Of a stretch of 7,181 nucleotides of DNA, positions 1 through 6,500 are shown piece by piece; the first letter of the stretch is position 1, and every line of letters starts with the position of its first letter. The DNA is taken from the NCBI GenBank assembly GCA_003133265.1, contig PKWQ01000376.1, positions 1 through 7,181 on the forward strand. The letters are read 5' to 3'. Under the pieces are notes generated by a model. The model worked only from the letters and a program-made list of their open reading frames with translations. It was not told the DNA's origin and did no database searches. Position numbers and translations under genes: made by a program. This DNA is from Acetobacteraceae bacterium (GTDB lineage Bacteria; Pseudomonadota; Alphaproteobacteria; Acetobacterales; Acetobacteraceae).

Positions 1-1
1 C

Positions 2-610
2 GGTGCCGGCAAATCGACGCTGTTCAAGTCGATCAGCGGCACGGTGCCGGCGCGCGCCGGTTCGATCACCTTCCGCGGCGAGTCGCTGCTGTCGATGCCG
101 GTGGCACGGCGCGCGCATCTGGGCATCGCGCATGTTCCGGAAGGGCGGCAGGTCTTTAAGACCATGACGGTGCGCGAGAATCTGGAGATGGGCGCCTACA
201 CCGATGCCGGGCGCAAGCAATGGCAGCAGACGCTGAAGCGTATCCACGCGCTGTTCCCGATTTTGGAGGAACGTGCCAGCCAGCTTGCCGGCACGCTCTC
301 AGGCGGCGAGCAGCAGATGGTGGCGATCGGCCGCGGCCTTGCGTCCGCGCCACGGCTGCTGATGCTCGACGAACCCTCGATGGGCCTGGCGCCGGCGATC
401 ACCGATCTGATCTTCGAGCGCATTTCGCAGATTCATCGCGAGGATGGTGTTACCATCCTGCTGGTCGAACAGCGCGTGGCGGAGGCGCTGGAACTCTCCG
501 ATCATGGCTATGTCCTGGAGACCGGCCGGGTCGTGATGGACGGACCCTATCAGACGCTGATGGCGGACGATCGGGTGAGGCGGGCTTATCTCGGATTGGC
601 AGAGGACTAA
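2..610 (+). CDS. livF: LivF-type ABC transporter ATP-binding protein (5' end missing)
   Basis: Cytoplasmic ATPase subunit of a branched-chain amino acid/amide (HAAT) importer; it powers uptake of the ligand caught by the periplasmic binding protein. The reading frame is open from base 2 and begins inside Walker A (GAGKST), so about 30-35 N-terminal residues lie outside the window and 202 remain; LivF proteins are usually about 235 residues. Also visible are the Q-loop region with the LivF-typical VPEGRQVF, the ABC signature LSGGEQQ (bases 296-313), Walker B LLMLDEP (356-376), and the LivF-style VEQ after the next strand in place of the usual switch histidine. GYVLETGRVVMDG near the end also fits LivF better than LivG. 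An internal GTG at 44 is not the true start because Walker A precedes it. A binding-protein gene follows after 55 bases, so the two are probably cotranscribed. Family call secure; substrate unknown. Confidence 0.95.
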   Translation, partial: GAGKSTLFKSISGTVPARAGSITFRGESLLSMPVARRAHLGIAHVPEGRQVFKTMTVRENLEMGAYTDAGRKQWQQTLKRIHALFPILEERASQLAGTLSGGEQQMVAIGRGLASAPRLLMLDEPSMGLAPAITDLIFERISQIHREDGVTILLVEQRVAEALELSDHGYVLETGRVVMDGPYQTLMADDRVRRAYLGLAED

Positions 611-665
611 GGCACAAGCGCCAGAGACGAAACCCAGCAATAAAAATACACGGAGGAACTGGATC

Positions 666-1913
666 ATGCAGAAAAAGACCACCATCAGCCGCCGGTCGGC
701 TCTCGCCCTTGGTGCGGCCACGGGCGTAGCGGCGATTGCGCCGTATCGCGCCCGCGCCCAGGCGCCGAAGGAGGTGAAGATCGCCATGCTCGTCCCGCTG
801 TCGGGGCCCTGGGCGCGCACCGGCATCCTGGAGCAGATGGGCGCCGAGATGGCGATCGAGGACATCAACAACGCCGGCGGCATCAAATCCCTTGGCGGCG
901 CCAAGATGAAGCTGATTCAGTTCGACGCCGGCGATTCCTCGGAGAAGGCGAAAAACGCGGCGCAGCGCATGGTGGCGCAGGAGCCGGATCTGGTCGGCGG
1001 CTTCGGCGCCTGGCTGTCCAGCTTCACGCTGGCGGTGACCGAAGTGACCGAACGCGCCGATCTTCCGTGGCTGACGCTCTCCTACTCCGACCTGATCACC
1101 GGGCGCGGCTTCAAATACGTATTCCAGACCGCCCCGACCGCGAAGGTTCAGGCCGAGAGCATCGTTCCGACGATCATGGAGCTGGCCGAAAAGACCACGG
1201 GCAAGCGGCCGACGAAGATCGCTATCGTCGGCGACAACACAGCGGCTTCCGAAAGCTTTCTCAAGCCGATCCGCGAGCATGTGCTGGCCCAGCAGAAGCT
1301 GGCGGCGGTGGTGGACCAGATCTATACCCCGCCGCTGTCGGATGCGACGACGCTGATCCAGCCGATCCGCTCCGCCCGGCCGGACTTCGTGCTGGTCCAA
1401 TCGACCAACGCGCCCGACGACAAGCTGCTGATGGACAAGTTCGCCGAATACGGACTGGCCGGCGGCAAGCTGCCGCTGATCGGCGGCGGCGGGCATTTCG
1501 CCACGCCGGAGTTGTTGCAGACCATCGGCGCGGACATTCTGCAAGGCTTGTTCGTGGGTCTGGCCAACTGGCCGGGCAAGGCGCAGGCGGAACTCGCCGC
1601 GCGCTTCATCGCCCGTACCAAGGAGCCGTGGTTCGGACATGATTCGATCTTCGCCTACGCGCACACGATGATCCTGAAGGAAGCGCTGGAACGCGCCGGC
1701 GTCGCGGATCGGCGCAAGGTGGCCGAGGCGATCCGTGCCATGGACATGCGCGATGGTCCGGCCAAGTTCTACCCTGGCAGCCATCTGAAGTTCGACGAGA
1801 CTGGCAAGCGGGTCGATGCGCAATTGGTGGTGGTGCAATGGCAGAACGGCAAGCCGGTCACGGTCTTCCCGAAGGAGATAGCTGCCGCGGAGCCGATCTG
1901 GGGCAAGGGCTGA
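666..1913 (+). CDS. Tat-exported ABC transporter substrate-binding protein (Peripla_BP_6 type)
   Basis: Periplasmic ligand-binding component of the HAAT importer whose ATPase gene lies just upstream. 415 residues, normal for the family. The N-terminus is a Tat signal: K3-K4, twin arginines in SRRSALAL (residues 8-15), an Ala/Gly-rich hydrophobic stretch, and probable cleavage after ARA (residue 31). The mature part opens with VKIAMLVPLSGPWARTG, the usual first strand and ligand loop, then MAIEDINNAGGI and a bilobal periplasmic-binding-protein pattern to the end. The start is set by GGAGGA at 652-657, eight bases before the ATG. Relatives are often annotated as branched-chain amino acid binding proteins, but many bind amides, urea, aromatic acids or dicarboxylates, so the ligand is open. 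The neighbouring CoA-transferase makes a carboxylic acid ligand attractive; that is inference only. Confidence 0.95.
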   Translation: MQKKTTISRRSALALGAATGVAAIAPYRARAQAPKEVKIAMLVPLSGPWARTGILEQMGAEMAIEDINNAGGIKSLGGAKMKLIQFDAGDSSEKAKNAAQRMVAQEPDLVGGFGAWLSSFTLAVTEVTERADLPWLTLSYSDLITGRGFKYVFQTAPTAKVQAESIVPTIMELAEKTTGKRPTKIAIVGDNTAASESFLKPIREHVLAQQKLAAVVDQIYTPPLSDATTLIQPIRSARPDFVLVQSTNAPDDKLLMDKFAEYGLAGGKLPLIGGGGHFATPELLQTIGADILQGLFVGLANWPGKAQAELAARFIARTKEPWFGHDSIFAYAHTMILKEALERAGVADRRKVAEAIRAMDMRDGPAKFYPGSHLKFDETGKRVDAQLVVVQWQNGKPVTVFPKEIAAAEPIWGKG

Positions 1914-1951
1914 GCATACGCCTGCCCGGCCACGATAGCGCGCCCTGAAAA

Positions 1952-1984
1952 CCGCCACGGCCGGAACAAGTCCTGCCGTGGCGG
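1952..1984. terminator. Perfect 10-bp stem in a convergent gap, possible terminator
   Basis: CCGCCACGGC (1952-1961) and GCCGTGGCGG (1975-1984) are exact reverse complements around a 13-base loop. The stem lies 38 bases after the binding-protein stop and 36 bases past the end of the convergent hydrolase gene, where a bidirectional terminator would be expected. Neither strand has a proper U-tract; only a short ATTT follows on the plus strand. Termination is therefore likely but not proven. Confidence 0.45.
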
Positions 1985-2002
1985 GTGGATATTTGGAAGG
2001 CT

Positions 2003-2025
2003 GGTAACTACCGCCGGCAGTTACC
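2003..2025. repeat. 7-bp inverted repeat overlapping the hydrolase stop codon
   Basis: GGTAACT (2003-2009) and AGTTACC (2019-2025) are exact reverse complements around a 9-base loop. The right arm contains the stop codon of the minus-strand hydrolase gene. It may form a second small hairpin in the convergent gap beside the 10-bp stem. It could also be chance. Confidence 0.3.
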
Positions 2026-2785
2026 GTCCCGGCACCGTCAGCGCGATATGGGTCGTCTGCTCCAGATCGTCGCCGAACCAGGACACGATCGCCGCTTCCC
2101 GCTTGCCGACGAACACCGGCTTGTCGTCCTCCAGCACCATCGGCAGATCGTGCCCGGGCACCAGCAACGTGCCCGGCCGACGGCGCCAGAATTCCCACAT
2201 CCGGTCGATCGAGGACGCGGTCACCGCAGGGTCGTAGGACATGTCGGCGGCCCTGGTCAGCAGTTCCACCCGGTTCTTCGCGGCGTCGCCGGTGAAGACG
2301 ATGTCGCGGTCCTTGCCCGACAGCACGAAGATCATGTGTCCCGGCGTGTGGCCCGGCGCGTCGTAGGCCACCATTCCCGGCAGGATTTCGTCGCCGTGGC
2401 GGACCCGCTGGACCTGCGGCGAACCGTTCAGTTCCCGCACGTACAGCTCCGGCACCGGCGTCGAGCCCCACGGCTGCTGCACCGCCCACTCCATCTCGCT
2501 GGCACCGATCCAGATGCGCGCCGTCGGGAACAGCACCCAGTTGATCGAATGGTCGTGGTGCGCGTGGGTCAGCACGACGTCGGTCACGTCGGCCGGCGTC
2601 AGCCCATGCTTGCGCAGTCCGTCGACCAGGTTCTTGCGGTGGGAGAAGGTGCCGACGTCGATCAGCGCCACCCGCCCGGCGCCGCGCAGCAGCGCGATGG
2701 TGCTCCAGCCCAGCCCGCCGTGACAGACCGACTTGCCGGGATAGCCCTGGACGATGATGTCCAGCGCGTAGTCATGTTGCGACAT
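2021..2785 (-). CDS. Metallo-beta-lactamase-fold metal-dependent hydrolase
   Basis: Predicted cytoplasmic hydrolase with a dinuclear metal site; no signal peptide is visible. 254 residues, normal for single-domain members. The metal ligands are complete and in order: D43 in LIDVGT, HAHHDH at 74-79 (H74, H76, D78, H79), H146 in APGHTPGH, D167 in FTGDAAK and H212 in PGHD. This is a catalytically competent set typical of glyoxalase II, lactonase and thioesterase-like members; the exact substrate is not readable. It starts 12 bases after the CoA-transferase stop on the same strand, so it is almost surely the second gene of that operon; a weak GGAA lies seven bases before the ATG. Beside a CoA-transferase it might hydrolyse a thioester or a lactone, but this is inference. 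It converges on the ABC transporter genes. Confidence 0.93.
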   Translation of the reverse strand: MSQHDYALDIIVQGYPGKSVCHGGLGWSTIALLRGAGRVALIDVGTFSHRKNLVDGLRKHGLTPADVTDVVLTHAHHDHSINWVLFPTARIWIGASEMEWAVQQPWGSTPVPELYVRELNGSPQVQRVRHGDEILPGMVAYDAPGHTPGHMIFVLSGKDRDIVFTGDAAKNRVELLTRAADMSYDPAVTASSIDRMWEFWRRRPGTLLVPGHDLPMVLEDDKPVFVGKREAAIVSWFGDDLEQTTHIALTVPGR

Positions 2786-2797
2786 TGGCTTATTCCG

Positions 2798-3970
2798 TCA
2801 GACGGCTTTGCCGGCGCGTAGCGCGGCGATCTCGGCGGCGGAATAGCCGAGCTCGGCCAGCACCGCGTCGGTGTGTTCGCCCGGTTCCGGCGTCGCGCTG
2901 CGCACCGACCACGGCGTGCGGCTGAGTTCGATCGGCTGGCCGATCACCTCGACCTCGCCCAGTACCTTGTGCGCCACCTTGCGGGTGATGTTCAGGTGCT
3001 TCACCTGCGGATCGGCGAACACCTCGTTCATCTTGTAGATCGGCCCGCTCGGCACGCCGGCCTCGTTCAGCGCGTCGATCCATTCGGCCGATGTCCTGGT
3101 CACCGAGATCGCCTCGATCTCCGCGTTCAGCGCGTCGCGGTTCTCCAGCCGCTTGGCGGCGGAGGTGTAGCGTGGGTCGGTGGCGAGTTGCGGGGCCTTC
3201 ATTGCCTTGCACATCCGCCCGTAGATGTCGGTACCGGCGGCGGCGATGTTGATGTGTCCGTCCTTGGTGGCGAACACGCCGGTGGGAATGCTGGTCGGGT
3301 GGTTGTTGCCGGCCTGGCCTGGCACCTCGTGGCCGATGGTCCAGCGTGCCGCCTGGAAGTCCAGCATCGAGATCTGCGCCGACAGCAGGTTGCTCTGCAC
3401 CCACTGGCCCTGGCCGGACTGCTCGCGCTCCAGCAGCGCGACCAGAACGCCCATCGCGCAGAAGATGCCCGCCGTCAGGTCGGCGACGGGAATGCCGACG
3501 CGTACCGGGCCCTGGCCGGGCAGGCCGGTGATCGACATCAGCCCGCCCATGCCCTGCGCGATCTGATCGAAGCCCGGGCGCTCGCGATACGGCCCGTCCT
3601 GGCCGAAGCCGGAGATCGAGGCATAGACCAGACGCGGGTTGATCGTCTTCAAACTCTCATAGTCGATGCCGAGGCGGAATTTGACGTCGGGGCGATAGTT
3701 CTCCACCAGCACGTCGCTTTGCGCCACCAGACGCTTCAGCACCTCCAGCCCGTCCTTCGATTTCAGGTTCAGCGTCAGGCTGCGCTTGTTGCGGTGCAGG
3801 TTCTGGAAGTCCGGGCCGTGGCGTTCGCCGCCCAGACCGGAATCGCCGTCCGGCGCCTCGACCTTCACCACATCGGCACCCCAGTCGGCGAACTGGCGCA
3901 CGCAGGTGGGCCCCGCGCGCACGCGGGTGAGATCGATGACCTTGAAGCGCGCCAGCGGACCTGTGCTCAT
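2798..3970 (-). CDS. Family III CoA-transferase (CaiB/BaiF type)
   Basis: Moves CoA from an acyl-CoA donor to a carboxylic acid acceptor in the cytoplasm. 390 residues with the chosen start, the normal family size. It opens with MSTGPLARFKVIDLTRVRAGP, the standard N-terminus, then FADWGADVVKVEAP, the NKRSLTLNLK stretch, VLVENYRP, ISGFGQDGPY and GQGQW. The probable catalytic aspartate is D164 in PVADLTAG, placed by matching to the ADYFSG region of E. coli CaiB (Asp169). The frame stays open 27 codons further, to an ATG at 4051, but that extension has no family match and no ribosome binding site, so the ATG at 3970 is preferred; even there only a GGGG four bases upstream resembles a Shine-Dalgarno. 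First gene of an operon with the metallo-hydrolase. Such enzymes serve carnitine, formate/oxalate, aromatic acid or mesaconate/itaconate pathways; the substrate here is unknown. Confidence 0.93.
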   Translation of the reverse strand: MSTGPLARFKVIDLTRVRAGPTCVRQFADWGADVVKVEAPDGDSGLGGERHGPDFQNLHRNKRSLTLNLKSKDGLEVLKRLVAQSDVLVENYRPDVKFRLGIDYESLKTINPRLVYASISGFGQDGPYRERPGFDQIAQGMGGLMSITGLPGQGPVRVGIPVADLTAGIFCAMGVLVALLEREQSGQGQWVQSNLLSAQISMLDFQAARWTIGHEVPGQAGNNHPTSIPTGVFATKDGHINIAAAGTDIYGRMCKAMKAPQLATDPRYTSAAKRLENRDALNAEIEAISVTRTSAEWIDALNEAGVPSGPIYKMNEVFADPQVKHLNITRKVAHKVLGEVEVIGQPIELSRTPWSVRSATPEPGEHTDAVLAELGYSAAEIAALRAGKAV

Positions 3971-4068
3971 GATACCCCGGGGAGGTTGGTGTGCGGTTCG
4001 GGGCAGCTTGGATGCGGGAGCCGAACCGGTCAAGGCGTGCCCCCGCAACATGGCGTGCGGCTAGTCGG

Positions 4069-4114
4069 TAGTGTCTCCGGCTGAATTTCGGGTTTCGGCC
4101 CATAGGAGACTACT
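4069..4114. repeat. Two-tier imperfect hairpin upstream of the CoA-transferase
   Basis: The outer stem pairs GTCTCC (4073-4078) with GGAGAC (4105-4110), plus three more pairs beyond a one-base bulge (4070-4072 with 4112-4114). The inner stem pairs GGCTGAA (4079-4085) with TTCGGCC (4094-4100), one pair being G-T, around an 8-base loop; a 4-base bulge separates the tiers. It lies about 100 bases upstream of the CoA-transferase start, so it could be a leader structure, an operator, or a remnant of an intergenic repeat. Confidence 0.3.
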
Positions 4115-4210
4115 GTGGCGCACCGATCAACGGCAGCTTCGCGCCCACGTCCGCCATCTACCCAAGCCGCGGTGATCCTCCAAAGCGGACGTTGCAAGGC
4201 TAGGATGTTT

Positions 4211-4229
4211 TAGCCGCCGTTGGTGGCTA
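4211..4229. repeat. 8-bp hairpin with 3-base loop downstream of the FRG gene
   Basis: TAGCCGCC (4211-4218) pairs with GGTGGCTA (4222-4229) with one wobble position around GTT. It lies about 115 bases beyond the FRG stop codon. The minus-strand copy is followed by A residues rather than U, so it is not a classical intrinsic terminator for the FRG transcript. Confidence 0.3.
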
Positions 4230-4342
4230 GCGGTCACCCGCGTAAGACTTGCCCTAGTCCGCATTTCGACAACAAGCCGAGAAGACTCCCGTAGCTGCAG
4301 CAACACAATCGCGCATTTGTCGCTCGTGTATTCCGCCGTTTG

Positions 4343-5653
4343 CTAATTTGAGAAGTCCGTCGGCTCTCTTAGATTTGCTTCTACGATGTGAAGCGCCGAG
4401 AGATGGCGGAGGTGCATCCGATCATTGCCACAGTCGCAGTCGTGCTTGTTCGGCTCGCGTTTCCATAAGCCGCTATCTTCGACGCGATAATGCCAGCCAG
4501 GTACTAGGGTTGCCCTAGTCAAATCGAGACCGGGATGCTCGACCACCATCTCACATAACTCGACAAGATTGGGTTCGTGCTCCCAAACGACGATGCCCTT
4601 TTGATAGTAAGCCGTGTTCCCTAGGGTGGCGTGCTGGATAAGGTGGTCCACCTCAAATACGACGCAGCGATGCTCCGCCAAAAGTGCCCGCACCATGGGA
4701 AAAAACAGGGGAGCTGGATCTGCGTGACCGAACAGCACGATCTCCGGAACATTCTTGATGATTCCCCCGTCGCTTGCACCTGCCAAATCAATTCCGCCCG
4801 AAACACGGGCGCCACTGAAGAAGGCGACTCGCCCGCCGTTTATCTTCACGTAACTATCTTCGTACTCGGGCAGATCGAGCGAGCGTTCAAAAAATGGGAG
4901 GTCACCGGGCTGATGGGACGCCCCGGCGATAATCTTCCAAGGCAATCCAAGAAGTACATCCAAGAAGGGGTCCTCACGGCGTGACGGGAACAGATCGTTC
5001 GTGGCGCGATAGCCTGAGGCAGCTGCAAATTCTCGGAATATCGCGCGGTCACCCGTGATGTGAGTCACAACGCAGTCCTGTGCTAATCTCTCATCATACA
5101 GCGGGCCAACGAGCCATGCTTGCTGAGCCATTGGACGGACGCGCGATCCGTCGCTCACGACATCCGCGAGGTCCACTACCCCGCTCTGCGCTCGCGCCCG
5201 TGCTTTGTCGATTATATAGACATGCCCCTCTCCCTCATTAAAGGTGTACTGCGCGATCCGCTTTCGGAGCATAACCGGCCGCTCTTCGTAATCCTCGCAC
5301 ATCTCAAGCATGGTCCGTTCGGAATAAACGTGAGCCGCGAACCACGCGGATACGGCTGGGCTCGCAGAGCAGTCGATATAGAATGTCCGCCACCCGTAGT
5401 GTTGCAGTAGCGCCTGCGAAAACTCGAAGGAGGCACCCTTCGGGCCACGCCAGGACTCAAGCACCTTGTCCGCATAATGGCTCCACTTGAGCATGGCACT
5501 CGGAATGCAGCCCTTTCGGTCGAATGAAGTAACGACGGACGGGGAGTCCTGATCCTTAAAATGCGCAACTTGTCCCCGAAAAAGGCATCCAGCCCCCGCC
5601 TTGGAGAGGATCGCACGGAGTTCATCGATGGAGCTGACTGTAACTGTTCCCAT
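4343..5653 (-). CDS. FRG-domain protein, accessory gene
   Basis: FRG domains (Pfam FRG) are named for an N-terminal F/Y-R-G motif and have no agreed biochemical function. Counting from the ATG at 5653 (436 residues), the protein shows LFRGQ (FRGQ at 25-28), then the hallmark block LLQHYG (82-87), T90, D94, P99 and WFA (104-106), then RPMAQQAWLVG with R173 and QQ at 177-178. This matches the FRG order FRGQ, LLQHYG..T..D...P..A..FA, R...QQ. From about residue 255 onward I recognise no domain; near the end there is HDCDC (H404, C406, C408) followed by H414 and H417, a possible metal site. No signal peptide or membrane segment is seen. The frame is open to a TTG at 5749, which adds 32 residues; I chose the ATG because a short strand-and-helix lead into FRGQ is usual, but neither start has a clear Shine-Dalgarno. 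GC and codon use differ from the genes to the left, suggesting horizontal acquisition. Some FRG genes occur in variable or defence-rich regions; a role here is inference. Confidence 0.85.
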   Translation of the reverse strand: MGTVTVSSIDELRAILSKAGAGCLFRGQVAHFKDQDSPSVVTSFDRKGCIPSAMLKWSHYADKVLESWRGPKGASFEFSQALLQHYGWRTFYIDCSASPAVSAWFAAHVYSERTMLEMCEDYEERPVMLRKRIAQYTFNEGEGHVYIIDKARARAQSGVVDLADVVSDGSRVRPMAQQAWLVGPLYDERLAQDCVVTHITGDRAIFREFAAASGYRATNDLFPSRREDPFLDVLLGLPWKIIAGASHQPGDLPFFERSLDLPEYEDSYVKINGGRVAFFSGARVSGGIDLAGASDGGIIKNVPEIVLFGHADPAPLFFPMVRALLAEHRCVVFEVDHLIQHATLGNTAYYQKGIVVWEHEPNLVELCEMVVEHPGLDLTRATLVPGWHYRVEDSGLWKREPNKHDCDCGNDRMHLRHLSALHIVEANLREPTDFSN

Positions 5654-5782
5654 GGCAATCTGCTTCAAGACGTCCGGTTCCCGCTTGGGCCCAGAAGCCG
5701 ATGTTCCGGACAAGAGGCCAAGATATCCGGCATAGGTCGAGAGCGGCAAGCAGGCAATGCGGACGCGGGCGTGCGCTTAGGT

Positions 5783-5800
5783 GCTTCGATTACTCGAAGC
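5783..5800. repeat. Perfect 7-bp hairpin with tetraloop in the FRG leader
   Basis: GCTTCGA (5783-5789) and TCGAAGC (5794-5800) are exact reverse complements around a 4-base TTAC loop. It lies 34 bases upstream of the alternative TTG start and 130 bases upstream of the preferred ATG of the FRG gene. It could be a leader hairpin or a protein-binding dyad. Confidence 0.4.
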
Positions 5801-5832
5801 CGTCCGTCCGCTTCGGCCAAGCGCAGACGTTA

Positions 5833-5869
5833 GGTAGCCGGGGGGAGGGGCAGACCTGGCTACCAGGTC
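5833..5869. promoter_or_regulatory. Mutually exclusive stem-loops beside a G-run, upstream of the FRG gene
   Basis: GACCTGG (5853-5859) and CCAGGTC (5863-5869) form a perfect 7-bp stem around CTA. The segment GGCTACC (5858-5864), which spans the loop and parts of both arms, is also the exact reverse complement of GGTAGCC (5833-5839). The two stems share bases and cannot form together. Between them runs GGGGGG A GGGG (5840-5850), which is C-rich on the FRG transcript. The overlap resembles an attenuator or switch, or an overlapping pair of operators; function is not shown. Confidence 0.35.
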
Positions 5870-6095
5870 CAAATATGCAACTACTAATTGAAAATTGAAC
5901 AAATTTCATGCTTGCTGTACAGATGGGCGGGTGCGATTTTCCTACTCAATGGCCTTGAAGTTGAAGACGGCGACCGCGATCAAGCGGCGTTGACCCATCA
6001 ACCTCAGCAACAAACTTCGAGTACAAAAGAGTAACGGATTCTTATCACCAATAGTTACATTTGCGTTCTACTACCGCTTTAGGAGCAACGAACAC

Positions 6096-6458
6096 ATGGG
6101 ATGGATAGTATTTTTTGCGCTCGGACCGATCGTCGCATTTTCGAGCCGCCGCTTGCGTAGCTGGGTTCTCGGCGGTGCGGTTCCATGGATTTTGTTTGTC
6201 GATTTGATCCTGGCCCTTGCACCTTCGGCAGACGCCCATCGTCTCGCCTATCCGTTCTGGGACTCGATGATCGTCTACTGGTTCACGGTGGGGATTCTGG
6301 GTTATGCGGACAGGTGGGTAATGAAAAGAAATTGGGGAGTCTGGCGGCGGGTAGGAATCAAAATCCCGATTCTTCTTGGTGCAGAGATGGTGGTCTCGCT
6401 TGGAACATTAGAGGCGTGCAATACAGATTTAACAAGTTGCCATACGGTATTTTTCTGA
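6096..6458 (+). CDS. Small integral membrane protein, unknown function
   Basis: I do not recognise the family. 120 residues, mostly hydrophobic, with likely membrane segments at about 3-16, 23-43 (WVLGGAVPWILFVDLILALA), 57-73 (SMIVYWFTVGILGYAD) and a weaker one at 88-105. Basic clusters follow the first segment (RRLR at 18-21) and the third (RWVMKR, RR), so these loops are probably cytoplasmic and the loop at 44-56 and the C-terminus periplasmic; two cysteines (C108, C115) sit in that tail. An AGGAG at 6081-6085, ten bases before the ATG, and the coherent hydrophobic pattern support a real gene. It is divergent from the FRG gene across 442 bases, and nothing downstream belongs to an operon with it. 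Codon use is less GC-rich than in the transporter genes. It could also be a broken remnant of a larger membrane protein. Confidence 0.65.
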   Translation: MGWIVFFALGPIVAFSSRRLRSWVLGGAVPWILFVDLILALAPSADAHRLAYPFWDSMIVYWFTVGILGYADRWVMKRNWGVWRRVGIKIPILLGAEMVVSLGTLEACNTDLTSCHTVFF

Positions 6459-6500
6459 CCGGAAGATGTGTACAGAGATGGATATCACCCGACAGCACGC

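Larger units (their letters stand above)
3971..4342. other. Gene-free spacer between the CoA-transferase and FRG genes
   Basis: These 372 bases hold no credible coding frame. The region should carry the promoter and leader of the CoA-transferase operon and the 3' end of the FRG gene, both on the minus strand. A TTGACC lies at 4028-4033 on the minus strand, but no good -10 box sits at the right distance. The only structures I see are two imperfect hairpins, listed separately. Composition shifts here from the GC-rich metabolic genes to the lower-GC FRG gene, so a recombination boundary may lie inside it; I found no convincing flanking direct repeats. Confidence 0.5.
5654..6095. other. Divergent intergenic region between the FRG and small membrane protein genes
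   Basis: It holds no credible gene. It must carry the promoters of two divergent genes. The part around 5870-5910 is strongly AT-rich. On the minus strand a weak promoter can be drawn there (TTGTTC at 5897-5902, CATATT at 5872-5877, spacer 19), which would place the structured segment 5833-5869 near the 5' end of the FRG transcript. On the plus strand TTGACC occurs at 5990-5995 without a well-spaced -10. AGGAG at 6081-6085 serves the membrane protein gene. Confidence 0.5.

Noticed and set aside
450..2489. Long minus-strand open frame of 679 codons antisense to the ATPase and binding-protein genes
   Set aside because: It is a high-GC shadow frame: its translation is Arg/Gly/Ala-rich without domains, and the opposite strand carries clear family motifs.
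1985..2821. Plus-strand open frame antisense to the metallo-hydrolase
   Set aside because: It is rich in His, Arg and Val from antisense codons, has no family features, and overlaps a gene with a complete set of metal ligands.
3971..4051. 27-codon N-terminal extension of the CoA-transferase
   Set aside because: Family proteins begin at about the MSTGPLARFKVIDLT position; the extension has no match and no ribosome binding site.
2873..4084. Plus-strand open frame of 403 codons antisense to the CoA-transferase
   Set aside because: Shadow of a well-recognised gene; no motifs and no ribosome binding site.
4249..4520. Direct repeat TTGCCCTAGTC at 4249-4259 and 4510-4520 as a possible attachment site
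   Set aside because: Only 11 bases, the second copy is inside the FRG coding region, and no integrase is present; likely chance.
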